Shown: positions 57,498 to 64,000 of the stretch, piece by piece
Numbering within the stretch: position 1 is the stretch's first letter
How the letters are laid out: each line of letters starts with the position of its first letter
Assembly: GCA_900551295.1 (NCBI GenBank)
Contig: URVJ01000004.1
Span: 1-64,000, forward strand
Reading direction: 5' to 3'
Length of the DNA: 64,000 bases
From: an uncultured Eubacteriales bacterium
GTDB taxonomy: Bacteria; Bacillota; Clostridia; Oscillospirales; CAG-382
The notes under the pieces: generated by a model
The model's database searches: none
Told to the model about the DNA's origin: nothing
Seen by the model: only the letters and a program-made list of their open reading frames with translations
Position numbers and translations under genes: made by a program

Positions 57498-59588
57498 ATG
57501 AAAAGCAATGCAAAAATAATCGTATTCTATCTCGTGCTTATTGCTGCAATACTTATAGCGGCGTCGGCTCTGTTCTCCGAACCGGCATCGGATAAACTTA
57601 TGTACAGCGACATAGTTGATCTGTTTGAAAACGAACAGGTTGACAGCTTTGTGGTAAAGCAGAACAACGACCTCATACTCCAGACAAAAGACGGGAAAAC
57701 ACTTGAATTCACCCTCAGAAGCCTTGATCTGTTTGAAAGAGATCTCAAAGACTTAATTCTCAAACAGCAGCAGGAAGGCATTATAACCGAATACACTTAC
57801 GAAGAACCCACGCAGATACCGTGGTGGGTAAGCCTGCTTCCATACGTCGTCATCATAGTGCTGTTCATAGTGCTGTGGATGTACGTCATGAACCAGGCTG
57901 CCGGCGGCAAAGGCGGAAAAATAGGCTCGTTCGGCAAAGCTCACGCAAAGCTCGGCACAAACGAGAAAAACCGCGTTACGTTTGCGGATGTTGCAGGCGC
58001 GGACGAAGAAAAGCAGGAGCTTGAAGAGGTTGTCGAGTTTCTCAAAAATCCGCAGAAATATGCAAAGCTCGGTGCAAAAGTACCTAAAGGCGTACTCCTT
58101 GTAGGCCCTCCCGGTACCGGTAAGACCCTGCTTGCAAAGGCAGTTGCGGGTGAGGCCAACGTCCCGTTCTTCTCGATTTCGGGTTCGGATTTCGTTGAAA
58201 TGTACGTCGGCGTAGGTGCGTCGCGCGTAAGAGATCTTTTCGACACGGCAAAGAAAAGCACAAACGCAATTATATTCATCGACGAAATAGACGCTGTCGG
58301 ACGTCACAGAGGCGCAGGTCTCGGAGGCGGGCACGACGAACGCGAGCAAACGCTGAACCAGCTGCTTGTTGAAATGGACGGTTTCGGAAATACCGACGGC
58401 ATTATAGTAATGGCGGCGACCAACCGTCCCGACATTCTCGATCCGGCACTGCTGCGTCCCGGACGTTTTGACAGACAGATCACCGTAAACTACCCCGACT
58501 TAAAGGGCAGAGAAGAAATTTTAAAGGTTCACGCAAAGAACAAGCCCTTTGAAAAAGACGTAAATCTCAAGACCCTTGCGAAATCGACTGCCGGATTTAC
58601 CGGTGCGGATCTTGCAAATCTTCTCAACGAGGCTGCTCTCCTTGCGGCACGCCGCGGCAAAAACCTTATAGGCATGTCAGAACTTGAGGACGCTACCATA
58701 AAGGTAATCGTAGGTCCGAAAAAGACCTCGCGCGTAATATCAGAGCGCGAAAAGAAAATTACCGCGTTCCACGAGGCAGGTCATGCAGTTATAACCCAGC
58801 TTCTCAAAACTCAGGACGACGTACATCAGATTTCGATAATTCCTTCGGGACGTGCGGGCGGTTACACACTTTCGCTGCCGCAGGAGGACAAAATGTATAT
58901 GTCAAAGCTTGAGATGGAAGAAGAGATCATCTCGCTCTTAGGCGGACGCGTTGCCGAACAGCTTGTAATCGGCGACATAACGACAGGCGCATCAAACGAC
59001 ATTGAACGCGCGACAAAAATGGCGCGCAGCATGGTTACAAAATACGGCATGAGCGAAAATCTCGGTCCCGTTGTTTACGGTACGGGACACGACGAAGTAT
59101 TCTTAGGAAAGGAATTCGGCTCAACGCGCGACTACTCCGAAAGAATTGCGTCGGACATCGACGGCGAAATTAGACGTATAATCGGAACAGCATACAAAAA
59201 GGCTGAGGAAATTCTCGGAGCAAACAGAAACAAGCTCGACTTTACCGCGAACTACCTCATTGAGCACGAAACCATGGACGGCGAACAGTTTGCGCTTGTT
59301 ATGTCAACAGACGAACCGACGGTCGAGGCGCTTGAAGAAATCGAAAAGAAAAAGTCCGAAAAGAGCAATGCCGAAAACAGAGACGCCGGCAATTCAAAGA
59401 CGGACGGAACTTCTTCGGAAGATCACGGTTCTTCTGATACGGAGAACGCCGACGGCGGCGCAGCAAATTCCGCGCCCGAAACAAAAAAAGACGCCGACGG
59501 CGCCGTATACCGCTTTACCAAAAAGCAAAACAACGGCGAAAACACCGAAAACGGCGGCAATAATAACGATCAGAACAAAGATAAGTAA
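57498..59588 (+). CDS. ftsH: ATP-dependent zinc metalloprotease FtsH
   Basis: This 696-residue membrane AAA+ protease degrades damaged membrane and regulatory proteins. Two membrane helices (about 7-26 and 112-131) flank a small external domain. Walker A GPPGTGKT is at 203-210, Walker B IIFIDEIDAVG follows, then the SRH, and the zinc site HEAGH is at 425-429. After about residue 610 there is an acidic, Asn/Glu/Lys/Ser-rich tail of roughly 85 residues (KKSEKSNAENRDAGNS onward), a length variant of the family. It ends the rplI-dnaB-tilS-ftsH run with a terminator. Confidence 0.97.
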   Translation: MKSNAKIIVFYLVLIAAILIAASALFSEPASDKLMYSDIVDLFENEQVDSFVVKQNNDLILQTKDGKTLEFTLRSLDLFERDLKDLILKQQQEGIITEYTYEEPTQIPWWVSLLPYVVIIVLFIVLWMYVMNQAAGGKGGKIGSFGKAHAKLGTNEKNRVTFADVAGADEEKQELEEVVEFLKNPQKYAKLGAKVPKGVLLVGPPGTGKTLLAKAVAGEANVPFFSISGSDFVEMYVGVGASRVRDLFDTAKKSTNAIIFIDEIDAVGRHRGAGLGGGHDEREQTLNQLLVEMDGFGNTDGIIVMAATNRPDILDPALLRPGRFDRQITVNYPDLKGREEILKVHAKNKPFEKDVNLKTLAKSTAGFTGADLANLLNEAALLAARRGKNLIGMSELEDATIKVIVGPKKTSRVISEREKKITAFHEAGHAVITQLLKTQDDVHQISIIPSGRAGGYTLSLPQEDKMYMSKLEMEEEIISLLGGRVAEQLVIGDITTGASNDIERATKMARSMVTKYGMSENLGPVVYGTGHDEVFLGKEFGSTRDYSERIASDIDGEIRRIIGTAYKKAEEILGANRNKLDFTANYLIEHETMDGEQFALVMSTDEPTVEALEEIEKKKSEKSNAENRDAGNSKTDGTSSEDHGSSDTENADGGAANSAPETKKDADGAVYRFTKKQNNGENTENGGNNNDQNKDK

Positions 59589-59602
59589 TATTTGATTATT
59601 TT

Positions 59603-59655
59603 CAGAGTGTCGGAAAGACCGGACATTTTTCCGGATTCTGCACTCTGATTTTTTA
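59603..59655 (+). terminator. Intrinsic terminator after ftsH
   Basis: Outer stem CAGAGTG (59603-59609) with CACTCTG (59641-59647), inner stem CCGGA/TCCGG, then ATTTTTTATT. Confidence 0.88.
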
Positions 59656-59670
59656 TTAAAGAGGAATTTT

Positions 59671-60561
59671 ATGAAATTCACACCCGTACCCAAAAAAGTT
59701 ATGACGGTTCACGACGTTTCGTGTTTCGGAAGATGTGCGCACACCGTTATCATACCCGTCATGTCGGCTCTCGGCGTACAGACCGTTCCGCTGCCTACGG
59801 CGCTTTTGTCAACGCACACGGGAGGTTTTGACGGTTTTACGTTTCTCGACCTTACGGATCAGATGACAAAAATCCAAGGTCACTGGAAGAAGCTCGGCAT
59901 TGCCTTTGACGGCATTTATACGGGATTTCTCGGGAGCGAGGAGCAGATAGGAACCGTAAAAAGCATTGCGGAAAAAACAAAGTACGACAATCCGTCTTCT
60001 CTCTTTCTTGCAGACCCCGTTATGGGCGACGACGGTGAAAAATACAAGACGTACACGGCAAATATGTGCCTGCTTACCCGTGAACTTCTTAAAGACGCAG
60101 ACGTAATAACGCCGAACCTCACCGAAGCGTGTATTCTTACCGACACGCCATACAAAAATCACTTTGACGACGGCGAACTTACATCTCTTTTAGACAGACT
60201 GTCAAAGCTTACCGACGGCAGCATCGTAATTACGGGCATCCGCGGCACGGGTAAGGATTCGGGACGCATATACACGGTTTTCCGCGACGGTTTTACAGCT
60301 TTCGGCAAGGTGAGCGCCGAGTACATCGACGCAAATTATCCCGGCACGGGCGACGTGTTCTCGTCGGTTCTGATGTCACGTCTTCTTTACGGAAATCCGC
60401 TGTTGGAGTCGCTTGAACTTGCCGGAAACTTTGTAAGCTCGGTATCAAAATACACCTTCGGCTGCGGCACGCCCGTCCGCGAAGGTCTGCTTATAGAATC
60501 TTTTTCAGCCGAACTTGCGTCATACAGCCCGTTTAAAAATCATATAATTAAAGAACCATAA
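59671..60561 (+). CDS. Pyridoxal/pyridoxamine kinase
   Basis: The 296-residue ribokinase-fold enzyme phosphorylates vitamin B6 forms to make PLP. Visible motifs are VHDVSCFGRCAHTVIIPVM at the N-terminus, TALLSTHTGGF, LADPVMGDDG, and the catalytic Asp region YPGTGDVFSSVL. It is of the PdxK/PdxY type rather than ThiD. RBS AGAGGAA. It is likely cotranscribed with the flavin reductase 23 bases downstream. PLP enzymes such as the cysteine desulfurase at 28613 depend on its product. Confidence 0.92.
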   Translation: MKFTPVPKKVMTVHDVSCFGRCAHTVIIPVMSALGVQTVPLPTALLSTHTGGFDGFTFLDLTDQMTKIQGHWKKLGIAFDGIYTGFLGSEEQIGTVKSIAEKTKYDNPSSLFLADPVMGDDGEKYKTYTANMCLLTRELLKDADVITPNLTEACILTDTPYKNHFDDGELTSLLDRLSKLTDGSIVITGIRGTGKDSGRIYTVFRDGFTAFGKVSAEYIDANYPGTGDVFSSVLMSRLLYGNPLLESLELAGNFVSSVSKYTFGCGTPVREGLLIESFSAELASYSPFKNHIIKEP

Positions 60562-60584
60562 TCCCAAACAAGGAGTGCTGACAA

Positions 60585-61094
60585 ATGAAACACATCAAAC
60601 CCGAAGAACTCGGCGAAAACGTATTTAAGCTCATAGGCAAAAAATGGGCGCTTGTCGCGTCCTATGACAAAAACCATACTCCTCTGCCCTACAATGCTCT
60701 CACGGCAAGCTGGGGCGGTATGGGCGTACTCTGGAACAAAAACGTATTCTTCTGCTTTATAAGACCGCAGAGATACACAAAGGAATTTATCGACGCGTCG
60801 GACACCGTCACACTCTCGTTCTTTGACGAAAAATACCGCAGTGCGCTGAACCTCTGCGGAAAAAAGAGCGGCCGCGACGGCGACAAGCTTACAGAGGCGG
60901 GACTTGACGTAATAACGGAAAACAACGCCGTAAAATTCAAGCAGGCATCAATAACCGTGACCGGAAAAAAGCTGTACGCCGGTCCAATTCTTCCCCGCTG
61001 CTTTACCGACAAGTCAATTATTGACACCTGCTACCCCAACAATGATTTCCATGAAATGTATATCTGCGAAATTACAGACATTGAAACCGAATAA
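60585..61094 (+). CDS. Flavin reductase-like (FMN-binding split-barrel) protein
   Basis: The 169-residue protein has the FMN-binding split barrel (YNALTASWGGMGVLWNKNVF, then FIRPQRYTKEFIDAS and a loop with LNLCGKKSGRDGDKL). Members bind FMN and reduce it or act as oxidoreductases on small substrates. AAGGAG site at normal spacing. It lies between the pyridoxal kinase and the broken isomerase gene. Confidence 0.87.
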   Translation: MKHIKPEELGENVFKLIGKKWALVASYDKNHTPLPYNALTASWGGMGVLWNKNVFFCFIRPQRYTKEFIDASDTVTLSFFDEKYRSALNLCGKKSGRDGDKLTEAGLDVITENNAVKFKQASITVTGKKLYAGPILPRCFTDKSIIDTCYPNNDFHEMYICEITDIETE

Positions 61095-61141
61095 CAAAAA
61101 AACAAGCTGCATAGAAAAATGAAAAAAAGGGGAAAACAAAA

Positions 61142-62001
61142 ATGAAACTATCCACCGAAACCTATGTGCTGCGCGAAAGATTTGACGACAAGACCGCCGT
61201 CAAAATGATAAAGGATGCGGGGGATTCGACTGCTTTGACTACTCGATGTACTGGGTGAGAAACCACGCGCGCGATATGCTCGGCGACAACTACATCGAAA
61301 AAGCAAAGGATCTCCGCAAATACGCCGACAGTCTCGGTATCTGCTGCAACCGGACTCACGCGCCGTTCGACTTTACGGGAAAAGATACTTTTGAAGAATC
61401 AAACGTAAACTTTCTGCGCCTTGTGCGTTCTCTTGAAGTTTCCGCGGTTCTCGGAGCAAAAACAAGCGTCGTTCACGCCGTAAAAGGCGGCGCCCTTCCC
61501 GAAAACGCAGACTTTTTCGAGTACAATACCAAGTTTTACAAGAGTCTTTTGCCGCACTGCGAAAAGTTCGGCATATGCGTATCCGTCGAAAATCTTTTCT
61601 GCTTTAACAGAACCGTGCCGCAGCCCGTTCTTTCCGACCCGAAAGAGCATATAGAATTTGTAAAGAGCCTCGGCTCGGATTATTTCAACATCTGCCTTGA
61701 CATAGGTCATTCGGCGCTTCTCGGATACAAGCCTGAGGACGCAATAGCAGGCATGGACAAAACGCTGCTTAAATCGCCGCACATTCACGACAACGATTAC
61801 CGTGCCGACCGCCATATGCTCCCGCACACTGCGGATTTCGACTGGGACAAAATATGCTCTGCTCTCAAAAACCTCGGCTATACGGGCGAGCTTACGTTTG
61901 AAATTTTCGGATTTCTCTCAAAGCTTCCCAAAGATACTCTCGGCAAAGCTCTTGAATTTGCGTGTAAGATAGGCAAAAGCATAATCACAAAAATAGACTG
62001 A
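61142..62001 (+). pseudogene. Sugar-phosphate isomerase/epimerase (xylose-isomerase-like TIM barrel), frameshifted
   Basis: The ATG at 61142 (AAGGGG 8 bases upstream) opens MKLSTETYVLRERFDDKTAV...MIKDAG and then hits TGA at 61256-61258. The body of the enzyme continues in another frame as FDCFDYSMYWVRNHARDML onward to 62001. The switch is at the five-G run 61219-61223: adding one G restores a frame reading AGGFDCFDYS, a 286-residue protein. Later motifs (VENLFCFN, CLDIGHSALLGY, HIHDND, ELTFEIFG) show a metal-binding AP_endonuc_2 barrel with intact His and Glu ligands. The rest of the gene is undamaged, so the shift is probably recent, a sequencing error, or a slippage site. Confidence 0.85.
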
Positions 62002-62045
62002 CAATTTTAAAACAAAATAATACATATTCGGCAGGGCTGCAATGT

Positions 62046-62067
62046 GCGGCTTTGCCGCTTATTTTTT
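62046..62067 (+). terminator. Intrinsic terminator
   Basis: GCGGC-TTT-GCCGC (62046-62058) followed by TTATTTTTT. It overlaps the 3' end of the convergent Noc/ParB-like gene. Confidence 0.75.
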
Positions 62068-62766
62068 GCGCGGATCCGCAACGTCTATTACAACTTTTAC
62101 TCCGTCGGGCGTCGGAATCTGCGTCTTTGTGACGTTCATGCCGAATTTTTTTGCCTCTCCCAAAGCCCTGTCAAGGCTGTTGAGCAGAAGTCCGGCGTCG
62201 CGCACTATTCCCTTTATGCTCATTTTGGATTCGGGGGCGTTCTTACTCTTTGTTTCGGCATCTTCGCGTTTATCCGGCTTCAAAAGCTCCTTTGCATAGT
62301 GCAGAGCAAGCCGCGAATCGTATTTATTTTCCCTGCAACGCCTGAATGCACAAAGCCGCGTTTTAGGTTCAAGCGCCGCAAACGCAACCGCGGTACACTC
62401 AGAAAATCCGAGCGTTTTTACATATCTTCTCTCGCGCGGCGTAAAGTCAAGCAGACTGAGTTTATCGCAAAGCTGCTTCAACGGTATTCCTACAAGCTCC
62501 GACGTCTGCTGCAATGTATAGTTTTCGTTAAGCATCAAAATCCGCAGCGTCTCCGCCGACTCAAACATGTCCGTATCGCCCTTCAGCAGCCGTTCAAGTA
62601 CTCCGTTTACCGCAGACGGCAGTTTATCGGTACATGAATTATTCTTTGCAGCCGTCTTTTTTTTGCACACGTCTGCAATTTCAAGTTCTTTCTTCTCCTC
62701 GCCCAAGCCTATTCCGGCAATGGGCTTTAGTTTTTCGGTTCTCTTTTCCCTTATATCAAAAGACAC
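62059..62766 (-). CDS. Noc/ParB-like DNA-binding protein lacking the N-terminal CTPase domain
   Basis: The GTG start at 62766 follows AAGGAGG by 9 bases and gives 235 residues. The middle (about 65-140) matches the ParB/Noc helix-turn-helix region: SAETLRILMLNENYTLQQTS, ELVGIPLKQLCDKLSLLDFT, then ECTAVAFAALEPKTRLCAF. The upstream ParB/Srx domain with its CTP-binding GRRR and arginine-rich boxes is not present; residues 1-60 are short and charged. The C-terminus ends ITPTPDGVKVVIDVADPRKK-like (QIPTPDGVKVVIDVAD). It sits 89 bases from rsmG, the place where noc is found in many Firmicutes, so this appears to be a reduced Noc. Confidence 0.7.
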   Translation of the reverse strand: MSFDIREKRTEKLKPIAGIGLGEEKKELEIADVCKKKTAAKNNSCTDKLPSAVNGVLERLLKGDTDMFESAETLRILMLNENYTLQQTSELVGIPLKQLCDKLSLLDFTPRERRYVKTLGFSECTAVAFAALEPKTRLCAFRRCRENKYDSRLALHYAKELLKPDKREDAETKSKNAPESKMSIKGIVRDAGLLLNSLDRALGEAKKFGMNVTKTQIPTPDGVKVVIDVADPRKK

Positions 62767-62855
62767 GCCTTTCAACCTCCTTAAACATACACAGAATAGC
62801 ACATTTCGTGCGCAAAAGAGGTAAAAGCGTGTCGCATATTTAATATTTTTTCGTT

Positions 62856-63602
62856 TCAGAGAGTTTTTTTCAGTATTGCGGCATAACGTCGTGGGTACTG
62901 CGGCGGAGTTTTGCGTTTTTTCTCGATAACGACAAGCACATGAGCCTGTTCGCCGCTGTCATTCATGGAAAATCCCGCGTCAAGTATTTCCTTTACGTTT
63001 CCGCCGAGAATTTTTATCGCGTTCTGCGCCTTATAAAGCTCGCTTTCGGGATCATTCATATCGCTTTCTTTCTTGCTCTTATATGCGACGAAAACTCCTC
63101 CCGGCTTTACGAAAGGAAGCGCAAGCTCCGCAAGCACCGGCAGCGACGCCACGGCTCTCGACACCGCGCAGTCATATGCCTCACGCTGTCCGTCTTTAGC
63201 GCAGAGTTCCTCGGCACGTTCGGGATAGAGCCGTGCGTCAAGTCCGAATTCGTCCGACACAAGCTTTGTAAATTTAAGTTTCTTTGCCGTGCTGTCCACA
63301 AACGACATTGTTATATCGTCTCTGAGTATTTTTACCGGAAGTCCTGGAAATCCCGCGCCGCAGCCTATATCAACGGTCTTTGCGCCCTTTTTTATTATAT
63401 CGTACTTTAAAACTCCGAGCGAGTCGATAAAATGCTTAAAGCAAATATCTTTCTTTGTCTTGAGCGCCGTCACGTTGGTATGCGAATTGAATTCTTCAAG
63501 CATATCAGACATTCTGTCAAACAGCTTTGCTTTTTCTTCGGAGCACTCTATATTGTTTTTTAGGCAAAAATCCAAAATTTCCGCCGATGTGCAAAATTCC
63601 AT
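62856..63602 (-). CDS. rsmG: 16S rRNA (guanine527-N7)-methyltransferase RsmG
   Basis: This 248-residue enzyme methylates G527 of 16S rRNA using S-adenosylmethionine. The start MEFCTSAEILDF at 63602 follows a GGGAG site and gives the normal length. The SAM-binding motif KTVDIGCGAGFPGLPVKI is at about 68-85, followed by FVDSTAKKLKF and DCAVSRAVASL. It is adjacent to the Noc/ParB-like gene. The upstream ruvX stop lies 19 bases before this start. Confidence 0.96.
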   Translation of the reverse strand: MEFCTSAEILDFCLKNNIECSEEKAKLFDRMSDMLEEFNSHTNVTALKTKKDICFKHFIDSLGVLKYDIIKKGAKTVDIGCGAGFPGLPVKILRDDITMSFVDSTAKKLKFTKLVSDEFGLDARLYPERAEELCAKDGQREAYDCAVSRAVASLPVLAELALPFVKPGGVFVAYKSKKESDMNDPESELYKAQNAIKILGGNVKEILDAGFSMNDSGEQAHVLVVIEKKRKTPPQYPRRYAAILKKTL

Positions 63603-63621
63603 TATTCTTTTCTCCCGTCCG

Positions 63622-64000
63622 TCAGTCACACTTATCTTTTTGCATATCGAGATAGGTCTGAAGTATTATCTGCGCCGACAGCGTATCTACGGCAAGCTTG
63701 CGTTTTTTGCCGTGAGTGCCGGTTTCGTTCATAAATCCGTGCGCCATGATCGTGGTTCTTCTCTCATCTACCATTATTACGGGTATTCCCGATTTTTCTT
63801 CGAGAAGTTTTGCAAACGCGCGCACCTTCTGCGCCCTCTCGCCCTCTGTTCCGTTCATGTTCAGCGGAAGTCCGCACACCGCAGTTTCAGCTCCCGTTTC
63901 GGTTATCTTTTCGCAGACCGCCTTGACTGCGGAATTAACCCCGGAAACACTTACAAAGCCTATTCCTCCGGCAAGCGTCTGCGTAGGATCGCTTATTGCA
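63622..64000 (-). CDS. ruvX: Putative pre-16S rRNA nuclease YqgF/RuvX (5' end outside window)
   Basis: The 125-residue visible part reads ISDPTQTLAGGIGFVSVSGV, VCGLPLNMNGTEGERAQKV, then PVIMVDERRTTIMA and ends MQKDKCD. That is the RNase H-like fold of YqgF, with the catalytic acidic residues in DER and GLPL-type regions. The protein is truncated by the window edge; about 12-15 N-terminal residues, including the first catalytic Asp, are missing. The product trims the 5' end of 16S rRNA. Confidence 0.93.
   Translation of the reverse strand, partial: AISDPTQTLAGGIGFVSVSGVNSAVKAVCEKITETGAETAVCGLPLNMNGTEGERAQKVRAFAKLLEEKSGIPVIMVDERRTTIMAHGFMNETGTHGKKRKLAVDTLSAQIILQTYLDMQKDKCD

Noticed and set aside
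61219..61223. A programmed ribosomal frameshift in the isomerase
   Set aside because: No slippery heptamer of the X-XXY-YYZ type and no downstream pseudoknot are evident; an indel in a G tract is the more likely cause.

Overview
The window looks like a metagenome-style contig from gut-type Clostridia (Firmicutes), and it appears to be built from three different genomes. Part A (1 to about 2525) is AT-rich and carries a polar amino-acid ABC transporter operon plus the first codons of what looks like citrate synthase. Part B (about 2525 to the tRNA at 5687-5760) is also AT-rich, Lachnospiraceae-like in style, and carries a 5'-truncated D-Ala-D-Ala carboxypeptidase, an integrase-like protein that has lost its catalytic residues, and a DEDD exonuclease. 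Part C (from about 5750 to the end) is richer in GCG, CGC and CTC codons and is a continuous stretch of one Oscillospirales-like chromosome. The A/B join falls inside a hybrid ORF. The B/C join falls inside a tRNA-Arg whose two acceptor-stem strands do not pair. An assembly chimera explains both better than biology does.

Layout of part C. 6056-12189 (minus) is a four-gene signalling operon: a GGDEF-REC-HD-GYP cyclic-di-GMP enzyme, a solute-binding lipoprotein, a hybrid histidine kinase and an Hpt protein, which together supply every domain of a His-Asp-His-Asp phosphorelay. 12463-14807 is a small DUF6110-like protein with a P1B-type ATPase. 15063-15899 is a phage head-protein remnant beside tRNA-Gly(CCC). 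16074-21390 holds an oxidoreductase and a MarR-controlled ABC exporter pair. 21708-25988 holds a secreted repeat protein followed by an unlisted 40-residue gene, then another ABC exporter. 26049-30921 carries an exonuclease, MurE, a cysteine desulfurase and an SLH-domain protein. 31189-32493 pairs a MinD-like ATPase with a methylglyoxal-synthase homologue that has lost its catalytic residues. 32616-36275 is a glycine-riboswitch-controlled AGCS symporter and phosphoglycerate mutase. 36472-42395 is mreB (apparently with a non-standard start codon) downstream of a 1637-residue protein that reads as a DUF4011-type helicase stripped of its ATPase motifs. 42598-48258 is uppP, ftsK, an MBL hydrolase and an EamA transporter. 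48343-51521 is a propeller protein with a GH127-like glycosidase. 52059 to the end is housekeeping: ttcA-like, DD-carboxypeptidase, rplI-dnaB-tilS-ftsH, pyridoxal kinase, flavin reductase, a frameshifted isomerase, a Noc/ParB-like protein, rsmG and partial ruvX.

Part C is a Gram-positive, probably anaerobic cell: DAP-type MurE signature, FtsK/MreB/UppP wall and division genes, AGCS with glycine riboswitch, SLH surface protein. The most interesting material is the self-contained c-di-GMP phosphorelay, the family of large or small 'dead-enzyme' homologues (pseudo-helicase, pseudo-MGS, inactive integrase), the 40-residue peptide gene, and two intergenic arrays of tiny hairpins. I saw no CRISPR array, insertion sequence or intact prophage.
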